In this document: positions 27,244-36,621 of the stretch, one piece after another | Numbering within the stretch: the first letter of the stretch is position 1 | How the letters are laid out: every line of letters begins with the position of its first letter | Notes under the pieces: generated by a model | Told to the model about the DNA's origin: nothing | Seen by the model: only the letters and a program-made list of their open reading frames with translations | The model's database searches: none | Position numbers and translations under genes: made by a program | From: an uncultured Phascolarctobacterium sp. | GTDB lineage: Bacteria; Bacillota; Negativicutes; Acidaminococcales; Acidaminococcaceae | DNA: 64,000 nt | Direction: 5' to 3' | NCBI GenBank assembly: GCA_900757795.1 | Contig: CAAEPE010000045.1 | Location: 70,101 to 134,100 of the forward strand

Positions 27244-28734
27244 TTAAAGTAAATTTTTGACAACAGCAAGCTCCATTTTGTCAGCAGGAATAATTTCGTT
27301 ATGTAAAACAGGCATATCCTTTAACGCCAGCATACGCGGCGGAATTTCAACGCCTGTTTTTTCGTGCAGCTCTGCTAAGTTTGCAAAAGGATCGCTGCCT
27401 GCAGGCTGCGCGTCGTCCAAAGCATCTAATACGCTGTCAGCAAATTTGTATGGACTGGCAGTAGACAAAACTATGGTATAAGTATCGTCGCTGGTTAAGA
27501 AGCGATATTTTTCCAAAGCACGCCAAGCAACTGCTGTATGCGTATCAAGTAAATATTTATAATCACTGTAAATACGGCCAATTGCTTCCTTGGTTTCCAA
27601 TTCATCAACCCAGGCACCAAAAAATTCTCTCTGAATCCGTTTCAAAACATCGTTATCAATTTGATATAAGCCTTCGGTATTCAGACGTTTCATATAATCA
27701 GCAACTTGTTCAGCATTTTGGTCGGTAACGCTGTACAGCAGACGCTCTAAATTACTAGACACAAGAATATCCATGGACGGAGAAATCGTCTTGAAAAACT
27801 CACGGCGTTTATCATAGATACCAGTGTTGATAAAATCTGTCAATACCTTATTGCTGTTAGAAGCACACAAAAGTCTCTCGATCGGCAATCCCATCAGCTT
27901 AGCATAATAGCCAGCCAAAATATCGCCAAAATTGCCTGTAGGCACTACAAAATTGATAGGCTCGCCAAAGTTCACCTTGCCAGCCTGCACCGCATCAACA
28001 TAGGCGCTGAAATAGTAAACAATCTGCGGTACTAATCGTCCCCAGTTAATGGAATTGGCAGAAGAAAAGCTGTAACCATTTTTCTCAAGCTCATCGCCTA
28101 AAACAATGTTATTAAAAATTTCTTTAACGCCGCGCTGTGCGTCGTCAAAATTACCCTCAATGCCAAAAACCTTAACATTTTTGCCTGTTTGGGTAATCAT
28201 TTGCCGCTTTTGAATATCGCTGACTCCCTCGCAGGGATAAAAAACGATAATTTGCGTACCTTCAACATCTACAAAACCCTCTAATGCAGCTTTACCGGTA
28301 TCGCCAGATGTTGCAACAAGAATAACTACTTTATTGGTTTCACCGCTTTTTGCCATGGAGCGTATCAGCAGATAGGGCAAAAGCTGCAAAGCCATATCCT
28401 TAAAAGCAGAAGTAGGACCGTGCCAAAGTTCTAAAACGCCGGTATTATCATTTACTTGCACTAAAGGAACAGGATTTTCACCAAATTTTTTCTTGTCATA
28501 AGCCGCATTAACACATTCGCGCAGCTCTGCTTCCGTAAAATCGGTAAGATATTGCAGCAAAACGTCAATGGCTCTTTCTGTATAAGGTTTATTGCTCATG
28601 GCCTTGATATCTGCCAAGCGCATAACGGGTATACGCTGCGGCACAAATAAGCCACCGTCCTCAGCCAAACCACGGGCAATGGCATGAGCAGAAGAAATTA
28701 AATCTGTTTTCCCTCTAGTACTAACATATAACAT
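27244..28734 (-). CDS. thrC: Threonine synthase
   Basis: The 496-residue PLP enzyme converts O-phosphohomoserine to threonine. The PLP lysine lies in GPTSAFKDMALQLLP (about residues 110-124). The phosphate-binding VATSGDTGKAAL, FSSANSINWGRLVPQ and NFGDILAGYYAKLMG blocks match the long (class I, yeast/E. coli-like) ThrC form. It is not near hom or thrB here. The 110-nt upstream region shows no T-box or other leader structure that I can recognise. Confidence 0.95.
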   Translation of the reverse strand: MLYVSTRGKTDLISSAHAIARGLAEDGGLFVPQRIPVMRLADIKAMSNKPYTERAIDVLLQYLTDFTEAELRECVNAAYDKKKFGENPVPLVQVNDNTGVLELWHGPTSAFKDMALQLLPYLLIRSMAKSGETNKVVILVATSGDTGKAALEGFVDVEGTQIIVFYPCEGVSDIQKRQMITQTGKNVKVFGIEGNFDDAQRGVKEIFNNIVLGDELEKNGYSFSSANSINWGRLVPQIVYYFSAYVDAVQAGKVNFGEPINFVVPTGNFGDILAGYYAKLMGLPIERLLCASNSNKVLTDFINTGIYDKRREFFKTISPSMDILVSSNLERLLYSVTDQNAEQVADYMKRLNTEGLYQIDNDVLKRIQREFFGAWVDELETKEAIGRIYSDYKYLLDTHTAVAWRALEKYRFLTSDDTYTIVLSTASPYKFADSVLDALDDAQPAGSDPFANLAELHEKTGVEIPPRMLALKDMPVLHNEIIPADKMELAVVKNLL

Positions 28735-28848
28735 AATGCAAACCTACTTCCTTTTATGTAATCTTCCAAGTATTGTCTAAAATATTTTCTAGGCTTTAAT
28801 CCATTTATGAGTTAATCATATCATAGATTTACTTTTGGTACAAGAATT

Positions 28849-29331
28849 TTAGGCAAAAATCAACGCTGCAACTGTTGCATTGGTAGCACGCTGTAAATCT
28901 TTTGGCGACGCTAAAATTTGCATGCCGCGCTGTCCGGCGCTGATAGCAATTTGTGACCACATATTGCTGGATTCATCCATATACACAGGATAATTTTTCT
29001 TAGCGCCCAAAGGCGAACAACCGCCGCGAATATAGCCGGTCAAGGGAAGCACCTCTTTTAACGCTACCAGCTCCGCCCGCTTATTGCCGCTTACTTTTGC
29101 TAAAGCTTTTAAATCAAGCTCACCATCACCTGGAATAACGGCGAACATCACACCATTTTTATCACCGCGCACGCACAAGGTTTTAAAAACCTGCGCCGCC
29201 GGCATACCAACCTCTTGCGCTACATGAACGGCATCTAAATGTTCTTCATCCACTGTATATTCTATAAGCTGGTAATCTATTTTCAATTCATCAAGCTTGC
29301 GCGCCGCATTAGTTTTTTTATTATGTTTCAT
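28849..29331 (-). CDS. ybaK: YbaK/EbsC-family aminoacyl-tRNA deacylase (Cys-tRNA(Pro) deacylase type)
   Basis: The 160-residue protein hydrolyses mischarged Cys-tRNA(Pro), an error made by prolyl-tRNA synthetase. The single YbaK domain shows NAARKLDEL at the start, QVFKTLCVRGD, FAVIPGDGELDLKALAK with the key lysine region, and GYIRGGCSPLGAKK, the signature loop of the YbaK subgroup. No ProRS is fused or adjacent. It is divergent from nadE, and the two starts are separated by about 105 nt. Confidence 0.9.
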   Translation of the reverse strand: MKHNKKTNAARKLDELKIDYQLIEYTVDEEHLDAVHVAQEVGMPAAQVFKTLCVRGDKNGVMFAVIPGDGELDLKALAKVSGNKRAELVALKEVLPLTGYIRGGCSPLGAKKNYPVYMDESSNMWSQIAISAGQRGMQILASPKDLQRATNATVAALIFA

Positions 29332-29437
29332 AGGAAAACCTCCCTTAACTCTAGAGAAATTATTACATCTCTGCTATAATAGCACTAGATATACCTTGAA
29401 TGCAAATTTTTTCAAAAAAATGCGGAAGGAATTGAAA

Positions 29438-31348
29438 GTGACTATCAAAATTATTTGCGGACAGCTGGAGATTATCGCCGGCCGTCCCGACCTGAATTAC
29501 AAAAAAATTATTGCAGCAATCCAACAGGCTCGTGCACAAAACGCCGACATATTACTTTTGCCGGAAATGTGCCTGCCCGGTTATCTAATCGGTGACGTTT
29601 GGGAGCAGCAAAGCTTTTTAGATGATTGCGAATATTATGCGCAGCAAATTATTACTGCCAGCAAAGATTTATGTGTTATCTTCGGCAGCGTTGCCGCGGA
29701 AAAAGATAAGCTGAATGAAGACGGCCGCGTGCGTAAATATAATGCGGCTTTTGTCTGCCACAACGGTCAGCTGCTGGCAGGTTATCAAGGACGCAGCTTT
29801 ATCATAAAAAATTCACTGCCTAATTATCGTGAGTTTGATGACTGCCGTTATTTTTACAGTCTGCAGAAGCTTTGTGCTGAAGAAAATATTTCTGTTGAAC
29901 AAGCCCTGCAGCCTATTGAAATTTTCATTCGCGGGCAAAAGCTGTGTCTTGGCATTATGCTCTGCGAGGACGGCTGGACGGAAAATTATCACATTAATGT
30001 TCCCCAGACACTAGCCAATAACGGCGCGCAAATTTTATGCAATCTTTCCTGCTCTCCTTATACTTTAGGAAAAAATCGTAAACGCAACCGCCTTTTCAGC
30101 GCGCAGGCACAAACGGCTGGCGTTCCTTTAATTTATTGCAATAACGTAGGTATTCAAAACAACGGCAAAAATATTTTTACTTATGATGGTTGTTCCTCTG
30201 CCTATAACAGTGACGGTACGCTTATTGCTTCTGCGGCAATGTATGATGATACCCTGCTGTCTATAGATTGGAATCCTGAAAAAAACACTCTTATTTCCCA
30301 ATATACTCCAGCTATGCTGCCTCAAGAACCGCAGAACATTTATCAAGCTTTAAAATACGGTACAAAAAAATTTTTACAGCAATGTGGCATCAAAAAAATG
30401 ACTGTCGGTCTATCCGGTGGTATTGACAGCGCCGTAACTGCTGCCATGTATGCAGATATCTTAGGTGCAGAAAATTTACTGTTGGTAAATTTGCCGTCAC
30501 AATATAACTCCTCTACTACCCGCGATTTAGCACGGCAAATGGCTACTGCCTTAGGCGCAAATTACGCAGTACTGCCCATCACTCAAAGCTATGAGCTAAC
30601 TGTAAAGCAGCTCACCAGTACGCCTATAACAAATTTAGCTACTGGTGAAAATTTTTATCTTCAGCTTACCGATTTAGTCAAAGAAAACATCCAGGCTCGC
30701 GATCGCGGCGCACGTCTTATTGCGGCGGCTTCTGCAGCATTCGGCGGAGCTTTCAGCTGCAATTCCAATAAAGCAGAGCTTGCCGTAGGCTATGCCACCT
30801 TTTACGGCGATATAGCCGGTGCTTTGGCTATGTTGGGCGATTTGTGGAAGTACCAGGTTTATGCTTTAGGTCATTATCTTAACGACAAAGTTTTTAAGCG
30901 GCAGGTAATTCCCGCAGCAATTTTCACAATTCGTCCCAGCGCGGAGCTTTCTGCCAGTCAAACGGTTGGTACAGGCGGTGACCCATTATTCTATAATTAT
31001 CACGACTACATTTTGCGTGCCTTTATCGAAAATTGGCATAAAACAACGCCTGCCGACATACTGCGTTGGTATAAGCAAGGTGTTTTAGCGCAAAAGCTGG
31101 GCTGCACAGAAGAAGCGCTTTCAGAAGCCTGCCCTACCGCTTCAGCACTAATCAGCGATTTGGAGCGCTGGTGGAAACTGTTTGCCGGTTTTGCCGTTGC
31201 CAAACGTATTCAGGCGCCTCCCGTACTTTCTCTGACCAAGCGTGCTTTTGGCTATGACCACCGTGAAGCACAGCTTACACCTTATTTTTCCCGCGAATAT
31301 TATCAGCTGAAAGAAGAATTATCACAGAGTGATACAGTTCATAACTAA
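29438..31348 (+). CDS. nadE: Glutamine-dependent NAD+ synthetase
   Basis: The protein has about 636 residues and amidates NaAD to NAD. The N-terminal nitrilase-type glutaminase domain (1 to about 290) has LLLPEMCLPGY with the catalytic Glu and CLGIMLCEDGW with the nucleophile Cys. The C-terminal synthetase domain has the P-loop GLSGGIDSAVTAAMYADIL and a late FTIRPSAELSASQT. I chose GTG at 29438 because AAGGA is 7 nt upstream; an in-frame ATG six codons earlier has no ribosome site. An extended -10 promoter (TGCTATAAT, ending 29380) precedes it. Confidence 0.93.
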   Translation: MTIKIICGQLEIIAGRPDLNYKKIIAAIQQARAQNADILLLPEMCLPGYLIGDVWEQQSFLDDCEYYAQQIITASKDLCVIFGSVAAEKDKLNEDGRVRKYNAAFVCHNGQLLAGYQGRSFIIKNSLPNYREFDDCRYFYSLQKLCAEENISVEQALQPIEIFIRGQKLCLGIMLCEDGWTENYHINVPQTLANNGAQILCNLSCSPYTLGKNRKRNRLFSAQAQTAGVPLIYCNNVGIQNNGKNIFTYDGCSSAYNSDGTLIASAAMYDDTLLSIDWNPEKNTLISQYTPAMLPQEPQNIYQALKYGTKKFLQQCGIKKMTVGLSGGIDSAVTAAMYADILGAENLLLVNLPSQYNSSTTRDLARQMATALGANYAVLPITQSYELTVKQLTSTPITNLATGENFYLQLTDLVKENIQARDRGARLIAAASAAFGGAFSCNSNKAELAVGYATFYGDIAGALAMLGDLWKYQVYALGHYLNDKVFKRQVIPAAIFTIRPSAELSASQTVGTGGDPLFYNYHDYILRAFIENWHKTTPADILRWYKQGVLAQKLGCTEEALSEACPTASALISDLERWWKLFAGFAVAKRIQAPPVLSLTKRAFGYDHREAQLTPYFSREYYQLKEELSQSDTVHN

Positions 31349-31365
31349 AAAATTTAATATTATAT

Positions 31366-31426
31366 AAAATAAAACCCTTAAAACAGCAGGCTGCTAGCAA
31401 ACTGCATTTTAAGGGTTTATTTTTAT
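31366..31426. terminator. Bidirectional terminator between nadE and the racemase gene
   Basis: A 12-bp stem AAACCCTTAAAA / TTTTAAGGGTTT encloses a ~23-nt loop with its own small inverted repeat, with T-rich flanks on both strands between convergent genes. Confidence 0.75.
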
Positions 31427-31435
31427 GAATTTATT

Positions 31436-32152
31436 TTATGCTTCGACCTCATCGTACAGCATTTTAACTGTGGCATCAGCCAAAGCGCCAATGCTGGATA
31501 CACTACGTTCCTGAGGTAAGCCGGAGGCATCATAGCCTAAAGGAAGCTCTGTGCAGGCGGTCATTACCGGCACATCCTTTTCACGCCACAGCTCCTCTAC
31601 CAGTTGGCGCATTACAACGCCTGCTTCCTTAAAATTATTAGCTTTTACATAGTTAATAACCTGCTGGGATTTGTCGCTTTGTTCCTCATTAGGAATGTAA
31701 AGCTTTAAATTATGCTTTTCCGCATATTTTTGGTATAAACCGCAGGCTCTTGTGCCCTTGGTAGAAAGCATCCACGCACCGTCAGGCGCAATTTTCTTAG
31801 TCGCCAGCACGGTAGATTCAATAATATGCACCAACGGAACAGGCAGCTCATTGGCAAACTGGTCGATAAAATAGTGCGCCGTATTGCAGGGAACAGCCAA
31901 AACATCCGCTCCCATAGTACAAAGCTGCAAAAGATCAGCCTTCAGCTTGGGCAGCGGTGAAGGTCCCTGTCCAAAAATAGCACTTCCGCGATCAGGAATA
32001 TCACAGTCGCCAATCATATAGACTACGGGATGCTCTTGGTCAATGGAAGCAGGACTTTTGGCTGCTATTTGACGCAAAAACTCTGCGGCTGCCGCCGGTC
32101 CCATGCCGCCTAAAACACCTAGTTTTTTACCATTTTTAACGTATTTTTTCAT
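31436..32152 (-). CDS. Aspartate/glutamate racemase family protein
   Basis: The 238-residue protein of the Asp/Glu/hydantoin racemase superfamily has the N-terminal LGVLGGMGPAAAAEFLRQI and two catalytic-cysteine motifs, VPCNTAHYF and VMTACTELPLG. It is PLP-independent. RacX/YgeA-type broad-specificity amino-acid racemases fit best, and D-aspartate formation is an alternative; the substrate cannot be read from sequence. It lies 10 nt after the glycosyltransferase gene on the same strand, so it may belong to the envelope-glycan transcript and supply a D-amino acid to the cell surface. Confidence 0.8.
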   Translation of the reverse strand: MKKYVKNGKKLGVLGGMGPAAAAEFLRQIAAKSPASIDQEHPVVYMIGDCDIPDRGSAIFGQGPSPLPKLKADLLQLCTMGADVLAVPCNTAHYFIDQFANELPVPLVHIIESTVLATKKIAPDGAWMLSTKGTRACGLYQKYAEKHNLKLYIPNEEQSDKSQQVINYVKANNFKEAGVVMRQLVEELWREKDVPVMTACTELPLGYDASGLPQERSVSSIGALADATVKMLYDEVEA

Positions 32153-32162
32153 TGTAAACTCC

Positions 32163-33722
32163 TTATTTCTGTTCTAATAAATAGATGTCGCTAATTTCTT
32201 TGACAGTAGTCACATTAGTGGATATCTGCTTAGTTTTTTGCACGCGTCTATATTCCAAGCCACGCACCAAAATATATTTATGCTGTCCGTTGCGCAATGC
32301 TTCTGATAAAGCGCCGGTTTTTGGCAGCATTTCGATACCCGGCTTACCGGCATAATACATAAAGCCAGGACGCAAAAATTTATCCACATATATCGGAGTT
32401 GCTTGCTCGCACTGCTCCAAATATACACCACTCATAGTTTTAACACTAAAGCGATCAGCAAGCACCGGCATCACAAAGGCAAAGGCTACGCACATAGTAA
32501 CCACGCCAATCAGCGTGTGCAGCCAGCAGGACATTTCAATATCGCGATAATACCACAGCGAAAATACTGCGCCAAATCCTAAAATACCCGTTAAAACACC
32601 CAGCATAATCAAGCTAAAAGCAGTTTCCGGTAAATATTGGCTGCCGATTATCCAGCCTGCTCCCAAGAGCAGGAACAGCAAGCCGCTGCCAAACATCCAG
32701 CTATAAAAAGTAGTGTTATGACGCAGCTTAGCCAACATACGAGAAATATTCCAGCCAATAATTACTGCTAAAGGCGGAAACATGGGCAAAATATACGAAA
32801 CTAACTTCGTCTGGCATACAGTAAAGAACAGAAAAACAAAAATCCACCAAACGTGATAAAGCAAAAGCTGACGCATATCGTCTATACGGCTTTCACAAAT
32901 AGAAGCTTTTATTGCTTGCACCAGCATTCCAGTCCAAGGGAACATACCTAAAATCACAACAGGGAAATAATACCAAAAGGTTACGCGGTTAGCATGCTCC
33001 GGCGTGGTAAAGCGAGTAATATTATGAAAACCCAGAAAGGTATTGATAAACTCCATACCATGTACGGTATACATAGCGTAATACCAAGGCGATGCGATTA
33101 AAAAGTACAAAAGCAAGCCGCGGATAACGTGCATCCGCAAAATTTCCCGTAATTGTCCCGTAATTGCCAAATATAAGAAAATAATTGCTCCGGGAAAAAC
33201 TATGCCTATGGGACCTTTAGTAACTGTGGCCAGCGCCATACAAGCATACATAAGCCAATATTTTTTATGAGCAAAGCTTAAAATGGCTCCGGTCATAAAA
33301 AATAACAGCGTAGTATCAGTAACTGCTGCCTTCCCCATATAAAAGAACTGGATACAGCTAGTCAGCACCAAAGCTGACCAAAAACCAGCCTTTTCATTGA
33401 ACATTTTAGTTGTAGAAACGTAGACCATAATCGCCGTACCGCAAGCCATCAAAGCGGCGGGCAATCGGGCAGCAAATTCGCTGAAGCCAAACAGCATTTG
33501 TGAAATAGCAACCAGCCAATAGTACATAGGCGGCTTATCATACCAATAGCTGCCAAAAATACGCGGCGAAAGGAAGTCGCCTGTCTGCAGCATCTCTCTA
33601 GCAGTTTCTGCATAAACAGGCTCATCAGGATCAAGCAGCGGCACGCCACCTATACCAAATAAAATTGTAAAAAGCGCTATGCCGCCAATAATTAGCAGAC
33701 TATTTTTTTCCAGCTGTTTCAT
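32163..33722 (-). CDS. ArnT-like membrane glycosyltransferase (GT83/PMT family)
   Basis: The 519-residue protein has about 12 hydrophobic segments and an early periplasmic loop with the acidic motif DPDEPVYAETAREM (residues 30-43), followed by SYWYDKPPMYYWL. This is the polyprenyl-phosphate-sugar-dependent GT-C layout of ArnT, which puts aminoarabinose on lipid A. In this cell it could modify lipid A or another envelope glycan with an unknown sugar. Its start overlaps the end of the epimerase gene by 4 nt. The cluster with an epimerase, a flippase-like protein and a deacetylase supports envelope modification. Confidence 0.8.
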   Translation of the reverse strand: MKQLEKNSLLIIGGIALFTILFGIGGVPLLDPDEPVYAETAREMLQTGDFLSPRIFGSYWYDKPPMYYWLVAISQMLFGFSEFAARLPAALMACGTAIMVYVSTTKMFNEKAGFWSALVLTSCIQFFYMGKAAVTDTTLLFFMTGAILSFAHKKYWLMYACMALATVTKGPIGIVFPGAIIFLYLAITGQLREILRMHVIRGLLLYFLIASPWYYAMYTVHGMEFINTFLGFHNITRFTTPEHANRVTFWYYFPVVILGMFPWTGMLVQAIKASICESRIDDMRQLLLYHVWWIFVFLFFTVCQTKLVSYILPMFPPLAVIIGWNISRMLAKLRHNTTFYSWMFGSGLLFLLLGAGWIIGSQYLPETAFSLIMLGVLTGILGFGAVFSLWYYRDIEMSCWLHTLIGVVTMCVAFAFVMPVLADRFSVKTMSGVYLEQCEQATPIYVDKFLRPGFMYYAGKPGIEMLPKTGALSEALRNGQHKYILVRGLEYRRVQKTKQISTNVTTVKEISDIYLLEQK

Positions 33723-34651
33723 AAACTCTCCCCAATCTTTTGCAGATAATCTTTATAAGTACGCTTTACACCCTCTTGCAAATCCATAGCAGGAGTAAAG
33801 CCTAAAATTTCTTGGCAGCGCTCATTATTCAGCACGGAGCGGAAAATATCTCCCTCCCGGGCAGGCGCGTAAGTAATTGAAAAATCTCTGCCAACTGCCT
33901 CTCGAAAAGCCGCTAACAGCTGCTGCAAAGAAGTTTCCTTGCAGGTAGATACATTAATAGTATTAAAACCATGCAAACGGCAGCCGCGCCATAAAGCTTC
34001 TGCAATATCACCGGCATAAACAAAGTCACGTGTCTGCAAGCCGTTGCCAAAAACTGTAACTCCTTTATCCGCTGCCAAAAGTTTACAAAAAATGCTTACT
34101 ACACCGCCTTCTCCACCTGCACCTTGCCGCTCTCCATAAACATTAGCAAAACGTAAAACGGTAGCACTGATACCATATAAATCATGGTACATACGCAGAT
34201 AATGCTCGCTGGTCATTTTAGTAATGCCATAACAGGAGGTAGGAAACAATCTTTCATTTTCGTTAAGGGGAATATTTATGTTATCGCCATAAACTGCCGC
34301 GCTGGAAGAAAAAGTAATATTTTTTATACCGTACTTGCGGCAGCATTCCAATACATTTAATAAGCCCACTAAATTTACTTCGCAGTCCTCTATCGGATAC
34401 TCTAAGGAATAAGGCACCATGGTCTGCGCTGCCAAATGAATTACGGTGTCAAAAGAATTATCCGCAAAAAGCTTTTCAAGCGCTTTATCGCGCACATCGC
34501 CCTGTACTAAACGCATGTCAGCAGGCACATGCTCCAGCCGTCCGCTGCTCAAATTATCATAAACCGTAACTTCAACGCCAATTTGTTTTTTTAGCAAATT
34601 TAATAAATGCGAACCTATAAAGCCTGCTCCGCCGGTAACCAATAATTTCAT
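33719..34651 (-). CDS. NAD-dependent sugar-nucleotide epimerase/dehydratase (SDR extended family)
   Basis: The 310-residue protein has the Rossmann motif VTGGAGFIGSHLLNLL (5-20), the serine of FSSSAAVYG and the catalytic Tyr-x3-Lys in CYGITKMTSEHY. It most resembles UDP-glucose 4-epimerase-like members; the product sugar cannot be fixed. It is translationally coupled to the ArnT-like gene by a 4-nt overlap, so it probably prepares the nucleotide sugar for the same envelope glycan. Confidence 0.8.
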   Translation of the reverse strand: MKLLVTGGAGFIGSHLLNLLKKQIGVEVTVYDNLSSGRLEHVPADMRLVQGDVRDKALEKLFADNSFDTVIHLAAQTMVPYSLEYPIEDCEVNLVGLLNVLECCRKYGIKNITFSSSAAVYGDNINIPLNENERLFPTSCYGITKMTSEHYLRMYHDLYGISATVLRFANVYGERQGAGGEGGVVSIFCKLLAADKGVTVFGNGLQTRDFVYAGDIAEALWRGCRLHGFNTINVSTCKETSLQQLLAAFREAVGRDFSITYAPAREGDIFRSVLNNERCQEILGFTPAMDLQEGVKRTYKDYLQKIGESL

Positions 34652-34698
34652 CTATGATCAACTCCTACTACTAAAATTCAAATGAATTTTAGCATAAC

Positions 34699-35733
34699 CT
34701 ACTTAATTTCAACTTTATTTTTCTGGGGCACGACCTTACTTTTGCCCTTAACCGATGCCATATTCAAAACATCGCTGCCAAAAGCGCGGATAGTTACTAC
34801 AGCACCCAGCATAAACGGCAGATATTCTGCAGTAAAACGCCATAACACGGCTAAAATACCTTCTAAGCCTCCCGGCAGAATATTAGCGAACAGCATAACA
34901 AAGCCGGCTTCGGCAATACCGCTGCCGCCAGGCGTAGGCGAAAAATACAACACCAAATTGATCAGTACCATTCTTCCCATAACCTGCGCCAAATCAAAAT
35001 CAATATTCAGTCCAGTCATATACGCAGGAACAGTAGCATAAATAAATAGCAAACTGAGACCTGATTCGATAAAAGCACGCAAAACCATTAGAGGATGTTT
35101 ACCCATTACGATAACGGCTTTTTTAAACTGCTGATACCAAATATAGCAATTTCTTCTTGTAGTATAAGAAAGCTTGCGCGTAACCAAAAAAATGATTTTC
35201 TCAGGATACCGTGTACGCATTAAATAAATAGCGATAATAGGTAAAGATACAAAAACCACTGATACAACAGTCAATATCGACGCAGGCATCCACTCCACAA
35301 TATCCTTATCCCAATGCAGAACTAGAGGCACCAAAAGAATCAAAAAAATGATGGACATAATAGTGCGTACTAAAATTACTACAGTAGATTTAGCAACAGG
35401 CACCCCTGCCTTGCGCATAAACATTACCTGCGCAATAGCGCCGCCGCTCGCCCCCGGCGTTACTAACGCCAAAAAATAATTACTTAAAACTACGTTAATA
35501 ATTTGGCGCAAAGTAAGTCTTTCGTCGGTAATATCCGCTAAGGTTATTAAACGCAGTCCGTCAAACAATAGACCAACAGCAAGACAGCCTAAGGCTAAAA
35601 AAATACACTTAGGCTCAAACATCGTCAAATAATCTAACGTCCTTATATCAAATGTAAAGTAAATAACTGTTGCGGATATGAGCAATACAAATATAAAGAG
35701 CGCTCCTAAACGCAGCAAAAGCTTTTTATTCAT
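34699..35733 (-). CDS. Flippase-like integral membrane protein (UPF0104 / LPG-synthase transmembrane family)
   Basis: The protein has about 344 residues and 7-8 hydrophobic segments, with the family pattern SNYFLALVTPGASGGAIAQVMFMRKAGV and FSPTPGGSGIAEAGFVMLF. Members are the membrane part of lysylphosphatidylglycerol synthase (MprF) or stand-alone proteins proposed to flip lipid-linked sugars. No soluble lysyl-transferase domain is present. The start is set at the ATG at 35733, as an earlier TTG overlaps the deacetylase gene and lacks a ribosome site. It lies between the deacetylase and epimerase genes of the envelope-glycan cluster. Confidence 0.75.
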   Translation of the reverse strand: MNKKLLLRLGALFIFVLLISATVIYFTFDIRTLDYLTMFEPKCIFLALGCLAVGLLFDGLRLITLADITDERLTLRQIINVVLSNYFLALVTPGASGGAIAQVMFMRKAGVPVAKSTVVILVRTIMSIIFLILLVPLVLHWDKDIVEWMPASILTVVSVVFVSLPIIAIYLMRTRYPEKIIFLVTRKLSYTTRRNCYIWYQQFKKAVIVMGKHPLMVLRAFIESGLSLLFIYATVPAYMTGLNIDFDLAQVMGRMVLINLVLYFSPTPGGSGIAEAGFVMLFANILPGGLEGILAVLWRFTAEYLPFMLGAVVTIRAFGSDVLNMASVKGKSKVVPQKNKVEIK

Positions 35734-35770
35734 GAATCTAAACCACCATCTTAATAATGGTAACTCTAAA

Positions 35771-36619
35771 TTACAAATCACCAAAATTTATTAGTTGGAT
35801 ATTTTTCTCACGCAGTAGCTGCAAATTTTTCTTGTCTAAATAAGAAGCCAGCTCTGTTTCCCAAGTGTAATCCCAAGTAAAAAGCTTGGCTAAAGATGCC
35901 GTTTCCAAACCAGGATGAGTCATAATTTCACTGGTTCCTTCAGGCAGACTTTGAATAATATTTTTTACCAGCTCTGCGTTTAAATGACCGCCTGCCAGCA
36001 TGCCAAAAAAATGCTCCGGGTGCTTAATGTGATGACTATCAGCAGCAAGAGCTGCCATTTGCGCGCAAAAGCTAAGGCCACTGCGGCCAATTTTGCGGCC
36101 TATACCTGCTTGGAAGCCACCGCTGAAAGTATAACCTTCTTTAGGTATACGTATTCTGTTTATATTATACTCATTACAGAGCTTTAATACAAGTTTATTT
36201 ATCATAGGCAGCACGTGTGTATGCTGATGGCTGTCTATATGAGTAATATTCAAACCGCTAGCTAACGCTTTTTCTATCTGCGCACGTAGTTCCGCTTCTA
36301 ATTCAGCGTTGTTTATCATGCCGGTATAAAATCTTTTGGCAAAAGCAGCATAATCAGGCAGAAATAATCCCTGTTCATCCAGCAAAGATTTAACTTTTGC
36401 AGCAGGCAGAACAGATTTAACACTTCCGACCAAGGTTAAATGAATACCAATACCAAGTTGAGGATTTTCTTTAGCCAGGGCCACTGCTTCATCAAAAAAA
36501 GGAGCACTGGGCATAATCGATGTGCTGGTAATAAAACCTTTCTGATACCCCTTAATAATTCCCTGATTTATCAAAGGATGCAGACCAAAATCATCCGCGT
36601 TTACAATCAATTCTTTCAT
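35771..36619 (-). CDS. ChbG/YdjC-family carbohydrate deacetylase
   Basis: The 282-residue protein has the metal-binding VNADDFGLHPLINQGI at 6-21, IGIHLTL and THIDSHQHTH, the Asp/His set of YdjC-type deacetylases, which remove N-acetyl groups from sugars such as diacetylchitobiose or lipid-linked sugars. Close relatives in hopanoid (HpnK) and lipid-glycan clusters act on membrane-linked sugars, which suits the neighbours here. It overlaps or abuts no gene by more than a few bases and lies 2 nt after the RNase HIII gene. Confidence 0.82.
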   Translation of the reverse strand: MKELIVNADDFGLHPLINQGIIKGYQKGFITSTSIMPSAPFFDEAVALAKENPQLGIGIHLTLVGSVKSVLPAAKVKSLLDEQGLFLPDYAAFAKRFYTGMINNAELEAELRAQIEKALASGLNITHIDSHQHTHVLPMINKLVLKLCNEYNINRIRIPKEGYTFSGGFQAGIGRKIGRSGLSFCAQMAALAADSHHIKHPEHFFGMLAGGHLNAELVKNIIQSLPEGTSEIMTHPGLETASLAKLFTWDYTWETELASYLDKKNLQLLREKNIQLINFGDL

Positions 36620-36621
36620 TT

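Noticed and set aside
28735..28848. T-box leader before thrC
   Set aside because: Only 110 nt, without a T-box (TGGN) motif, specifier loop or terminator hairpin that I could see.
34682..35041. Plus-strand frame overlapping the flippase-like gene
   Set aside because: It is the complement of a membrane-protein gene with clear family motifs; no promoter or ribosome site supports it.
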